Assembly (NCBI RefSeq): GCF_018918185.1
Contig: NZ_JAHLPZ010000002.1
Coordinates: forward strand, 124,001-188,000
Length of the DNA stretch: 64,000 nucleotides
Source: Eubacterium sp. MSJ-21
GTDB taxonomy: Bacteria > Bacillota > Clostridia > Lachnospirales > Lachnospiraceae
Direction: 5' to 3'
A program made the translations under genes and the position numbers. The notes under the pieces were generated by a model, which saw only the letters and a program-made list of their open reading frames with translations, ran no database searches and was not told the DNA's origin. Of the stretch, positions 45,901 through 53,830 are shown in pieces; the stretch's first letter is position 1; each line of letters starts with the position of its first letter.

Positions 45901-48424
45901 TCTGCATCTGTGACATATAGCCATAGGTCGGAAGCTCCTCGTTATACCGGCTTCCATACAGATCATCCACAAAGCTCTCGCAATATTGCTTGAAATACGC
46001 TTTATCGGAATTATAGCCATTCACATAAATATAAATCTGCATACACGCTTCCGGCATCTGTATCTCTTTCCTGTAGAAGTCCTCCCAGAGCTCTGGAAAT
46101 GGTATGTCCCCACTCCAATATCCGAACCGTTCGCCAAGCATACGTACTTCGCCGTTTTCACTCTCATATTCATCGTTCTTATGTGCATCAAACAGTGCGT
46201 CCAGTTCCCGAAGCACATGATGGATGTCGGCCGTATCCGGTTCTGCCTTCTTCCCGGAAGTAAATTTCGCCTTGAGCTTCGCCAATACACCGGCACTCTT
46301 CCCAGCATTTCCTGTCGCAATCCCGCTCTCCGGAAAATAACGCCGGTATACATTCCTGCATGCTTCCAAATACTCGGAATCAAAGACCGGATCATACTCC
46401 GCATTTACATCGTAAAGTCCGTATCCTTCTTCCGCATCCGCCTGTTCTGTCTGCATATTCTGGATCTCCCGGATCAGGATCCGCTCCTTCGTCGATATAT
46501 TTGCTACCGTCTGCGCCATATGGTCGATCTGCGCGACACATTTTGCAAATGTCTGCTGTCTCTTCTCGTCCTTCTTCAACTGGAGCAGCAAATCCAAACC
46601 TGCCGTGCGCTTCTCTTCCTTCGCATCTGTGAGCAGTCTGCCGATCAGACCATCCAGCTTCTCCTCATCCATCTGATAGAGGATGGAAAGCACCGTCTCT
46701 CGGATGTCGGATTTCTTATATTTGAGCATGTTCTCAAGCTGCGTATAGTTCTCCGGTGCCAGCTTCATCTTCTTCACAAGCTTCGCTGCTTCCTGTCTCG
46801 TGTATGTCTCCTTGTCTGCTACCGCATCCACGAGAATCTCACGCTGGCGGGCATTTGCAGGCTCCCAGATCAAAAATAGCATCAGCGTATCCCTGCCGTA
46901 CCGCGATACATCGATATCGCCCAGCATCTCCGCAATCTCTGTAATCTTAGCCTCATCCCGAAGTGCGCTGGCACACACAGCAAGTCGAAAAATCAAGTCG
47001 GATCTGTCCAGATATGCAACATTCCAAGGGAATACGCACGGGTTGATTTCCAGCCGCTTGCCAGGTATCTGACGCAGAATCTCCATTAAGCAATCATAAA
47101 CCGCCAGACACTCTTCCCGGTTGTCAAAATATTTCCCAACATCCGCATAATTCATCTTCTGCAGTGTTCCGTTATAACGTCTGCCTTTCTCATAGACAAG
47201 ATTAAGTATATACGACTGGAGATCCGGCATGAGACATGGCATGATCACCGCCATCGTGTCAAGCTCATCCGAAAACTGCTTCACGAATTCCTTTGCAATG
47301 CCATGTACATACACCCTGCCTAGGTGCATCGCCTCCATATACATGCCGAACACCATGCGCTGGTGTCGCGTCCCGGATAACGCAATCTCTCCCATGCGCG
47401 CACACGCATCGTCCACATCGTAAAATCCATAGCACCAGAGTGCCAGATAGATTTCCATCGCATCTTCGCTTCTAAGTGCCTGTGCTCTGGCATTCTCATC
47501 CTGCAAATAGGTATCGATGATATATAGCTGCTTCTCCTGAATCCGGTCGATCTTGCTCTCCTCATTTGCAATCAGTCCGGTCCATGTGGCAACCGCCCTA
47601 AGCACGGACGCATACCGGAGCATATCATTATCCTTCACGACACGGAATAACGTCTGAAATGCTTCCGCGGTTCCATAATCCATATTCTCGCAGATTGCCT
47701 GACGCAATCCTTCCTGCAGACGCGCAGCCAAAAGCAGCTTGCCCAGTGCCTCGTGCAGCCGGGTATTTCCGCTCATGCAGATGCCACGGATGATCTCCAC
47801 AGACAGCTTCGTCTGCGTACTCTCGCCAAATAAGATATCCATGAGAATTGCTTCTAACTTCTCATTTCCGCGGTCTAGCTCTGCCTGAATCCAGTATTCC
47901 GATACAGCCTGACGTCCATTTGTACTCTGATCCCGATAATAGCACAGCACATCCTGCGGCAGCTGCTCCGTGTAGACTGACACGAGATCGGTTCCGTAAA
48001 TTCCCATGTCATGATACGTGTTCATGATGTGGAAATACCGCCCCATAAATGCCCGGTAGTGCTTGATTCGCACCGTTCTTCTGTAATAAGACTCGCTCGC
48101 CTGCCATTTCGTAATGCTGTCGATCGTACAGCAGAAATCCTCGACCAGATGCTCCTGTATCCATCCCGGCATCTGCTTTAATTCCTTCCGGAAGAATTCC
48201 GATGGCAGACTGCCCGGTTTCGCCAAATGCTTATCCAGCCGTTTTCCGACTTCCGTCAGCTGCGTCACGCCGTTATATTTGCTGCATTCTGCAAGCAGCG
48301 CCTGAATCTCCGCGCTGTAAGACGCTTTCAAAGCCATGTCTGCCTCATTGCGCGCAAGCTTAAAGTCATTCGCGATCTTCGCCTGCACTTCTAACTCCTG
48401 ATTCGTCTTCTTGTCTTCTGCCAT
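42989..48424 (-). CDS. Giant DUF4132/DUF5724-like protein of unknown function
   Basis: The 1,811-residue cytoplasmic protein has no signal peptide or clear membrane helix. The first 1,100 or so residues are alpha-helical and repeat-like, as in HEAT-type scaffolds (for example LGEIA- and AAKLVKKMKL-type helices). The C-terminal 600 residues look like the DUF4132 group, which includes the E. coli MolR/YehI proteins; a characteristic block is near KDLKIREIPDIIFSEVMRDVDLAV. The role is unsettled; relatives occur beside AAA and VWA proteins, but none is seen here. AAGGGG lies before the ATG. An odd 137-residue gene lies 62 bases upstream. The family call is from memory of the motifs and needs a profile search. 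Confidence 0.65.
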   Translation of the reverse strand: MAEDKKTNQELEVQAKIANDFKLARNEADMALKASYSAEIQALLAECSKYNGVTQLTEVGKRLDKHLAKPGSLPSEFFRKELKQMPGWIQEHLVEDFCCTIDSITKWQASESYYRRTVRIKHYRAFMGRYFHIMNTYHDMGIYGTDLVSVYTEQLPQDVLCYYRDQSTNGRQAVSEYWIQAELDRGNEKLEAILMDILFGESTQTKLSVEIIRGICMSGNTRLHEALGKLLLAARLQEGLRQAICENMDYGTAEAFQTLFRVVKDNDMLRYASVLRAVATWTGLIANEESKIDRIQEKQLYIIDTYLQDENARAQALRSEDAMEIYLALWCYGFYDVDDACARMGEIALSGTRHQRMVFGMYMEAMHLGRVYVHGIAKEFVKQFSDELDTMAVIMPCLMPDLQSYILNLVYEKGRRYNGTLQKMNYADVGKYFDNREECLAVYDCLMEILRQIPGKRLEINPCVFPWNVAYLDRSDLIFRLAVCASALRDEAKITEIAEMLGDIDVSRYGRDTLMLFLIWEPANARQREILVDAVADKETYTRQEAAKLVKKMKLAPENYTQLENMLKYKKSDIRETVLSILYQMDEEKLDGLIGRLLTDAKEEKRTAGLDLLLQLKKDEKRQQTFAKCVAQIDHMAQTVANISTKERILIREIQNMQTEQADAEEGYGLYDVNAEYDPVFDSEYLEACRNVYRRYFPESGIATGNAGKSAGVLAKLKAKFTSGKKAEPDTADIHHVLRELDALFDAHKNDEYESENGEVRMLGERFGYWSGDIPFPELWEDFYRKEIQMPEACMQIYIYVNGYNSDKAYFKQYCESFVDDLYGSRYNEELPTYGYMSQMQTILRDLYNKHVPESDRRKLAVVAADYLLSRKDALVQEKKTVNPASKKEIICYRSVLTQEQIMVITAYIAPGYAEYGSANDVEADSAQATENDTEFLHLFPYNYALAKCFNFKIPHDVANDGNGYYWVNVGKIMHVPELSTYIAAYTKGLISRDCLYKMAFEGSRMDVSLKCLSDIVRYMTERDRQVQTRGYEWSWTAGNRLEYVRKMLLHNPAKVLSEADQASVDTAKELYQAMAGLVMEAELTRGDTETAFSQYVYGLTRIYGAAYFVRILSALGKETLERSTYFNSSYSSSVRRSVSKKNSLSHLLQACLPDVHDSAQTLGAHLKGTDISEARLVEAAMYSPEWIDIVGDYLGWDGFTAGCYYFMAHMNESFDNKRTAMIARYTPLSVEELNDGAFDRAWFTEVYEKLGEKHFTLIYKAAKYISDGAKHARARKYADAALGKYNETELMREIEAKRNKDLLMAVGILPIADETQIKERYMFLQKFKKESKQFGAQRRASEAAAVQIALQNMAINAGYQDVTRLILRMESLVAQGMADYFKQHEVGEVSVWLEMEDGGKCALLVEKNGKQLKSVPAKLKKDEYIVAITEAKKQMAEQASRTKAMLEDAMESQETYTYAEIQGMLENPVIHDLVAALVFRVMDGGGVSDHTQEEQAVFGFVTAKGIDVFANHAAYTDESVETLADSGDEPCNSLHHIEPSDDTLLTVAHPFQMYTQGMWHTIQKYVFDNQIIQPFKQVFRELYVKTEEELNMERSLRYAGNQIQPKKTVACLRTRHWVADIEEGLQKVYYKENIVARIYALADWFSPADIESPTLEWVVFTDRKTGKDLKIREIPDIIFSEVMRDVDLAVSVAHAGGVDPETSHSTVEMRKAIAEFTMPLFKLTNVTFTKNHAVIHGARANYTVHLGSGVVHQEAGPMINVLPVHSQRRGRIFLPFVDDDPKTSEVLTKILFFAEDKKIKDPFILEQIRQ

Positions 48425-48486
48425 ATGTAACCCCTTTCAACATATACGCTTGTGGTAAGACTCTGTTCACCCAATCCTGTAATTTC

Positions 48487-48900
48487 CTACCACATCCTGC
48501 CCGCCAACATCGTCAGACGGATAAATGTAACCGTATCGCCCTCTTGTAACTCCAGCTTCTTATCTAATTCCGTAAGCTCTGTGTCCCCTAAGAATACCCG
48601 GAACAAGCCATCCTGAAACCCAAGCATCGCCGTCTCTATAGACTTCCCAACATCCGGTGCCTTCTCACCATACACGATGTCGAAAGCAATCTTCCCAATC
48701 TGCGCCATATCGTCGATCTGCGCATTGGAAAGCACTGCTTCGCCCCGGTTCATCGCCTCGATATATCTGCTCACACAAAGTTTCACCGTCTCTGCAATCA
48801 GCTCCCGCAGGCTGCCCGGTGCCGCCGCATAGGTAAATGGCACCTGATCCACCGTATTCCTGCGCTTGCCAAGCTGTTTCATATTCATGTATAAAACCAT
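48487..48900 (-). CDS. Hypothetical protein, 137 residues
   Basis: The product is mostly alpha-helical at the N-terminus (AAAPGSLRELIAETVKLCVSRYI) and ends in a beta-rich region with EGDTVTFIRLTMLAGRMW. No membrane helix, signal peptide or known motif is visible. It begins shortly after a GGGGGAG site at 48900. It lies between a flavoprotein gene and the giant DUF4132-like gene, on the same strand with short gaps (17 and 62 bases), so it may belong to the same transcript. I do not recognise its family. Confidence 0.65.
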   Translation of the reverse strand: MVLYMNMKQLGKRRNTVDQVPFTYAAAPGSLRELIAETVKLCVSRYIEAMNRGEAVLSNAQIDDMAQIGKIAFDIVYGEKAPDVGKSIETAMLGFQDGLFRVFLGDTELTELDKKLELQEGDTVTFIRLTMLAGRMW

Positions 48901-48917
48901 GTACTCCCCCTACTCTA

Positions 48918-49310
48918 CTAGAACTTCACAACCTTCGGTTCCTGTGTAAATGAAGAAAATGTAGCTGTCGCGTTCTTGAAATAAAATACTTCTGTGTTGC
49001 CATCATCTGCAGAGTACATCTTCTGCAGGGACGGATATGCGTCGAGCATCGACTGTCTCGCCTCTCTGCGGTCATCCTCAACAAGCTCACCTGCGACACG
49101 CAGCCATTCTCCGCCCTTAAATGCACAGATCTCTACCTTCGGATTCGCATGAATCTGCTTCGAAACTGCCTTCGACTTGCCTGTCTGGATATAGAGCTTT
49201 CCTTCAAAAATATGAGCCGTGCCAAATGGTCGTACTCTCGGCTGGTCACCCTCGACCGTTGCCAGATAATATGTATCTGCTTCCTTCAAAAATTTTGCTA
49301 CCTGTTCCAT
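48918..49310 (-). CDS. Pyridoxamine 5'-phosphate oxidase-like flavin-binding protein
   Basis: The 130-residue protein has the split-barrel pattern of the PNPOx-like family: YYLATVEGDQPRVRPFGTAH, then KLYIQTGKSKAVSKQIHANP and VEICAFKGGEWLRVAGEL. Small members bind FMN or F420-like flavins and are usually of unknown reaction. AGGAGG lies eight bases before the ATG. The start lies inside the 3' end of the CpXC gene (65-base overlap in another frame). Confidence 0.88.
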   Translation of the reverse strand: MEQVAKFLKEADTYYLATVEGDQPRVRPFGTAHIFEGKLYIQTGKSKAVSKQIHANPKVEICAFKGGEWLRVAGELVEDDRREARQSMLDAYPSLQKMYSADDGNTEVFYFKNATATFSSFTQEPKVVKF

Positions 49311-49995
49311 GTGGTTGTCCTCCTGTAATTATGTCATTTGATTTATTCTTCAGGCATTCAACTGCCCAATTCATATCAACGATATAATCCCGCTTGCCAT
49401 CGCCCTTGAAATCAATGTACTCGGTCTTGACTGCATCATACACCTTCTGGGAAAATGGGCTGTTGCCCAATACGCCATTCTTCAACCGGATCACAAATCG
49501 TTCCGGCTTTCCCTTGGTGATCTCTAAGAATATATCTCCAACCTCCAGATCCGGATTCGTCTGCGACAAATGCGCCACAGTCATAACCTTCATGATCTCA
49601 ACGATGCGGTCATCGAGTCCCATGTCGAAGATATACGCTTTCTCCCGGAGCTGATTCTGAGAATGAACCACTCGTAATGTATAGTCCGTACTCTCCATGC
49701 CCGGAAGCATGTCACCATTCTCCATCTTGGCAAATGTATCTAAAATCTCCTTCTCATCTTCCTTCGAGATTGCATAATAAACCATCAGCTGCTTCTCCAT
49801 CTGGTGATACAAAAGTCCGTAATTAATATAATGGACTTTCTTGCATTTCGGGCAGGTATACGCGAATAATTTGCCAGACAAAAGATCCTCCTTCGCCTGT
49901 GGATTTAATTTCGTATTGATACTCTGCCATATTGTAAATTCGCCTTCTGTGCCGCAATCCGGGCATTTGATTATCTGTGTGTTTTTTAGGGACAT
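49246..49995 (-). CDS. CpXC-domain protein
   Basis: The 249-residue protein starts with a CpXC domain: two Cys pairs, IKCPDCGTEGEF and YTCPKCKKVHYI, about 40 residues apart, probably binding zinc. A mixed alpha/beta region follows. The last 30 or so residues overlap the downstream flavoprotein gene and are less family-like, so the C-terminus may have been extended by loss of a stop codon. Function unknown. GGAGAA precedes the ATG. It is the last ordinary-looking gene before the AT-rich island. Confidence 0.82.
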   Translation of the reverse strand: MSLKNTQIIKCPDCGTEGEFTIWQSINTKLNPQAKEDLLSGKLFAYTCPKCKKVHYINYGLLYHQMEKQLMVYYAISKEDEKEILDTFAKMENGDMLPGMESTDYTLRVVHSQNQLREKAYIFDMGLDDRIVEIMKVMTVAHLSQTNPDLEVGDIFLEITKGKPERFVIRLKNGVLGNSPFSQKVYDAVKTEYIDFKGDGKRDYIVDMNWAVECLKNKSNDIITGGQPHGTGSKIFEGSRYILSGNGRG

Positions 49996-50115
49996 GGGGT
50001 TCTCCTTTGGTTTTTATTTTTGTTATGTGTGTTTGGATAAATGATACCATACATGAATATTTTTATTAATAGGTCTTTGTATACTTAACAGGTGCATCCC
50101 CTCATAAATAAAAGT

Positions 50116-50134
50116 AAGTGCCCAAAGGACACTT
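50116..50134 (-). terminator. Terminator at the left end of the defence island
   Basis: AAGTGTCC and GGGCACTT pair (one G-T) with a three-base loop on the minus strand, followed by ACTTTTATTTA, about 45 bases after the GIY-YIG gene. Confidence 0.6.
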
Positions 50135-50180
50135 TCTCTTATTTTACTTTAACAGCTACAGCAGCATTTTTTAAAACATA

Positions 50181-50627
50181 TTATTCATTGTACGCTTCAT
50201 AAAAATCTAATGCTATTTGATCAGCAATTTTCTGGATACAAGCTAGATTTGTATGTGGTCCCGTTTCAACCTTAGAAACTAACGTATATTTTAGTGGTGA
50301 ATTTATCCTATTTTCAATAAGCTTTTTTTGAACCAAGTATTCTACAGATATACGATATGATGTTTCCTCCGACATATATCTTTTTTCTCTTGGCAGAGGA
50401 TAAGACAGCAAAATGAAATCATCTATTTGATCTAGATTATATCCCTTATCATATACCCTGTGATATAACGTTCCAGTGCTATGACCAACATGCTGGTTTG
50501 CTCTCCCTAGAACTCCATGTATATTATTAGTTTCACCTACATATACAAGTTTCGTTGATTTTGAAAACCATATGTAAATATAAGCTTCCAATCTGCCCTT
50601 ATAGCCTATATACATACTTTTCCTCAT
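50181..50627 (-). CDS. GIY-YIG nuclease-domain protein
   Basis: The 148-residue protein is a stand-alone GIY-YIG domain. The motif appears as YIYIW...LVYVGET (about 16-35), followed by the conserved Arg in GRANQH and a Glu in ISVEYLVQKKLIENR. Such small nucleases cleave DNA by a single metal-ion mechanism. It lies three bases downstream of a GHKL ATPase gene and surely forms one unit with it. GAGGG precedes the ATG. In this context it is probably the effector nuclease of a defence pair; the target is unknown. Confidence 0.85.
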   Translation of the reverse strand: MRKSMYIGYKGRLEAYIYIWFSKSTKLVYVGETNNIHGVLGRANQHVGHSTGTLYHRVYDKGYNLDQIDDFILLSYPLPREKRYMSEETSYRISVEYLVQKKLIENRINSPLKYTLVSKVETGPHTNLACIQKIADQIALDFYEAYNE

Positions 50628-50630
50628 ATA

Positions 50631-52373
50631 TTATCCCTCTGTATTTGGAGGTAGCTTACCCTCTTCTTTTCTACATACCTTTGCAAGCTTTTCTGATACA
50701 GCAATCCTATATTCATCCATAATTTGTGACACTATTTCTAATTCAGCTCCATGATATTCTTTTCTCACTTGAAGTTCTGCTTTTGCTTCAATATATAATA
50801 ATATTTCAAACAGAATCTGCAAATCTTTATTTGCACTATTATTCTCATATATCAATTTTGCATAACGATGATTTTTTGAAATACGAACACACTCTTTTTT
50901 TTCCGCATCCACATAAGGTTCCCATAATTTATTATCAGTAATTGTAGAAACCTTAAATATTTTATTTAATGCATCAACTGATGAACTCCCTTTCATCGTT
51001 TCCGCAATATCTTCTAGTGTGAGATCTTCCTCCTTTGTTTCCACTTTTCCCTCATCACTCATTCTTGAAAGGGTGTCTTCTATTGCTCTCTTATGACTTT
51101 CTTGAACTATTGCAGCCTCTCTTCTGTTCTTTTCTATCTCAAATTGTGGAGAATCGTCTTCTATTGAGCTTGTATCCACCGAATCTCCAATTTCAATTGT
51201 TATTTCATTTGAAATATCATTGGAGTCTTGCGAAGTAAGTGCCAAGTACTTCTTCCATGCATTCTGCCATGCGGTCTTGCATTTACGTTTATAATCTGCT
51301 ATATAATCATCTAGTGAATCTCTTGCATCTTCAGACAAATTAATATGTGCCTTTGCAACATCAATATTAAAAGCATCATCAGCATCCGAATGAATATTAA
51401 TACGTCCTCTAAATGCGTAAAAATCCTGATCTGGTGGGATAATATCTAATCTATTAGCCCAGTTAATCAAACGCCCATTTCGATATACATAGAAACCATA
51501 ATTATTAGCCGTAATATGATATTTATTTCGTATAGATGCGTCTGAAATACCTTCATTTTTTCTTACTTTTGGGTGAGGCAACATTGTAATTTCAATATCC
51601 CCTTCAACATTATCATCCAATTGAATTTTTGTTGGTTTCAAAAGCCATTGAACCGACTTTCCATCCCATATATACTCATCTAAATTGGTATTACCCGCTT
51701 CATCAACAAATAATGGGTCAAATGCGGTTATTTCATCATCTCCAATAGAGATATGTAAGTTTTTAGTTAAAAAATAATAATAGATTACACCTATTTTTTC
51801 TTTTAATTCATCTATTGTTGATTTAATACTTGGGTGATTATTGTTTCGTATTTTTGAAATTCTTACTATCGTTCCCCTTGTTTTATTTCTAAAATACTTA
51901 TCTGCCAATTTCTTATCTTCATCCGTTAATTCATCTTCAACACTAAAATACTCTTCTTTTATTTCTTGAAGATCAACATATTCCTTGTGTATTTCTGAAC
52001 CATTTCCAGAAATAACCTCCAAACGCTCTCCCTGAGCAAAAGATGCAGATTTTAGTCCTAATCCAAATTTTGATAGCGAGTCTTTTGTATAATAATCATT
52101 ACATGATCCTAAATCTAATGCGTTTTCTATTTCTGATTCTGACATACCTTTTCCATCATCAATAATTATATATTCCTCTACATTATCCTTCTTATTTAAA
52201 TTAAAGCTTTGATTTTTCTTTTTTATTAAAATTGTCACATTATTTGCTTCGGCTGTAACAGCATTATCAATTATATCGCATATCGCGCTAGCGGGTGTAT
52301 ATCCTATACGGCTTATGCCAAACAGTACTCTTGCAGCATTCATTTTTCTTGGTTTCGTTTTTCTTTCTACCAT
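50631..52373 (-). CDS. GHKL (MORC/MutL-like) ATPase
   Basis: The 580-residue protein carries a Bergerat-fold ATPase domain: the N-box Glu/Asp-Asn region CDIIDNAVTAEA (32-43), the G1 box IDDGKGMSE (71-79) and the G2 box SKFGLGLKSASF (101-112). A MutL/Hsp90-like S5 domain follows (about 200-370), then a helical C-terminal region rich in Glu and Lys. GHKL ATPases of the MORC type are known in prokaryotic restriction-type islands. It is paired with a GIY-YIG gene. AAAGGAAA lies before the ATG, and a -10 TATAAT lies about 67 bases upstream. AT-rich compared with genes left of 50 kb. Confidence 0.88.
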   Translation of the reverse strand: MVERKTKPRKMNAARVLFGISRIGYTPASAICDIIDNAVTAEANNVTILIKKKNQSFNLNKKDNVEEYIIIDDGKGMSESEIENALDLGSCNDYYTKDSLSKFGLGLKSASFAQGERLEVISGNGSEIHKEYVDLQEIKEEYFSVEDELTDEDKKLADKYFRNKTRGTIVRISKIRNNNHPSIKSTIDELKEKIGVIYYYFLTKNLHISIGDDEITAFDPLFVDEAGNTNLDEYIWDGKSVQWLLKPTKIQLDDNVEGDIEITMLPHPKVRKNEGISDASIRNKYHITANNYGFYVYRNGRLINWANRLDIIPPDQDFYAFRGRINIHSDADDAFNIDVAKAHINLSEDARDSLDDYIADYKRKCKTAWQNAWKKYLALTSQDSNDISNEITIEIGDSVDTSSIEDDSPQFEIEKNRREAAIVQESHKRAIEDTLSRMSDEGKVETKEEDLTLEDIAETMKGSSSVDALNKIFKVSTITDNKLWEPYVDAEKKECVRISKNHRYAKLIYENNSANKDLQILFEILLYIEAKAELQVRKEYHGAELEIVSQIMDEYRIAVSEKLAKVCRKEEGKLPPNTEG

Positions 52374-52439
52374 TACGTTTCCTTTCTGTATACATCTCTA
52401 TTATATTTGTAAAACATCATAACCTTCTAACTATATTCT

Positions 52440-52445
52440 TATTAT
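52440..52445 (-). promoter_or_regulatory. Possible -10 box of the GHKL/GIY-YIG unit
   Basis: TATAAT on the minus strand, about 67 bases before the GHKL start codon. The -35 region is poor (TGGAAA at 17 bases). Confidence 0.35.
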
Positions 52446-52497
52446 ATATCGTCAGAATCACATTTTCCACATACATAAGCAATTAAAACTTATCATA

Positions 52498-52744
52498 CTA
52501 ATTGAGATAAGTTATATTAAAAACATCATTGATATTTTCATATATTTCTTCAGCCTTTTTTAGCTTATCAAGATTTTCAAAAAACTCCTAAACAATTATA
52601 TTTTTGAAGCTTTACAATCTACATATCCAAATATGACGTTTCCTGTTTTAAACATCTTATCCAGTCTGACTTCATACGGATACCTTCATAGTTTCTAATA
52701 CGTCCAATATAGATTTTGGGTGGGTAAGATTTCTTCTCTGCTTT
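52498..52744 (-). pseudogene. Remnant of a decayed protein-coding gene
   Basis: The gap of about 450 bases between the HNH and GHKL genes holds two coding-like pieces in different frames on the minus strand. One (52744-52619) reads KSYPPKIYIGRIRNYEG and on to a TAG stop; the other (52587-52498) reads EFFENLDKLKKAEEIYENI and ends with TAG. Together they look like the C-terminal end of a larger gene broken by stops and a frameshift. No family could be assigned. The rest of the gap is AT-rich with nothing else seen. Confidence 0.4.
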
Positions 52745-52825
52745 TCAAAAACCACGTATACTCTACTACAAGAATTACAACTTCTTTCCTAACCAACTTT
52801 CACTACTTACTACTTTCTGTCATAC

Positions 52826-53830
52826 TTAAACTAATGTCTTCCTACTTTTCGGCTGCCATATTTTATCATAGCCATTTATTTTAGCCCAATTATAAATATA
52901 GCTTACCATTCGCCCCTGATAGTTTTTCATTTCAGATCTGTGTTCTTCTATTAAGATGTGCTGATTTCTCCGAATAAGAGTTGAAAGATAATCAACCGCA
53001 GGAAGCTTATCATTTTTCTTTCTATTGCACGTCGGGCACGCCAATACAAGATTCCAAAGATTATCATCCTTAATAAAAGACCATGGTATAAAATGATCCA
53101 CATCTATTTTGTCAGGACTTAATGTTTTACCACAATAAAAACAATTCTTAATTCCAAATTCTTCATATAGAATCTGTCTATACATTGCCAAATTATTTCT
53201 CTTTGAGCTTTCATCTATTTTGTCCAATACCTTAACGGCAACTGTTTCCTCATTTACCCTTTCCAAGAAGCGAGCCCATTCATAGTAATTGAGTTTCTCA
53301 ATAACTATCTTGTGCTTACACACAAACTCATACATAACAGGATTAATCTGAATCCATTCTTCTTTTTTTGAAAATGAATAAAATAATCTATTTGTATCTT
53401 CGAAAAGAGCTCCCACCACATATTTTTTACATTTCACTTTTACTTGATGCGATATGTCTAACATCATCTCTGCCGTTAAACTCTCGTATGGTAGTGGCTC
53501 CAGAATTTTATATTTCTTTACCGCCGAATGAAGTACTTGCTCCAGATAGGTCTCTCTATTATCATTTGTTACAGCTTTTTGACGCAGCCCATGCTTGAGA
53601 ATAAGATTCCAGTATATTTCACCAAACTTACTAAACAACTGATCAAATGATAATTTCAAATCGGCATCAACATTATATAAGTTATCAATGATTGATTTGA
53701 GAAATCCAAATTTATAGCTTGTATCATTTCTTGATTTCGAAGAGAAAACGCATGCAAAAGCAGACCACAGCTCGTCGTCTGAGGCATTTCTTGTTTCGTA
53801 TATTCCTTCCTTCAAATCAAATCCAGCCAT
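52826..53830 (-). CDS. HNH endonuclease-domain protein
   Basis: The 334-residue protein has a C-terminal HNH nuclease domain (about 230-275): CFYCGKTLSPDKIDVDHF, then NLVLACPTCNRKK. The two CxxC pairs would bind structural zinc and the Asp-His pair a catalytic metal. The N-terminal 220 residues are helical and unrecognised. The start directly abuts the stop of the upstream gene, so it ends the tightly packed operon that starts beyond the right edge. In the proposed system it would be a DNA-cleaving effector. AAAGGAA precedes the ATG. Confidence 0.88.
   Translation of the reverse strand: MAGFDLKEGIYETRNASDDELWSAFACVFSSKSRNDTSYKFGFLKSIIDNLYNVDADLKLSFDQLFSKFGEIYWNLILKHGLRQKAVTNDNRETYLEQVLHSAVKKYKILEPLPYESLTAEMMLDISHQVKVKCKKYVVGALFEDTNRLFYSFSKKEEWIQINPVMYEFVCKHKIVIEKLNYYEWARFLERVNEETVAVKVLDKIDESSKRNNLAMYRQILYEEFGIKNCFYCGKTLSPDKIDVDHFIPWSFIKDDNLWNLVLACPTCNRKKNDKLPAVDYLSTLIRRNQHILIEEHRSEMKNYQGRMVSYIYNWAKINGYDKIWQPKSRKTLV

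Noticed and set aside
42989-48424. Part of the defence island
   Set aside because: Base composition and codon use resemble the housekeeping genes to the left, and the AT-rich change starts only after 50 kb.
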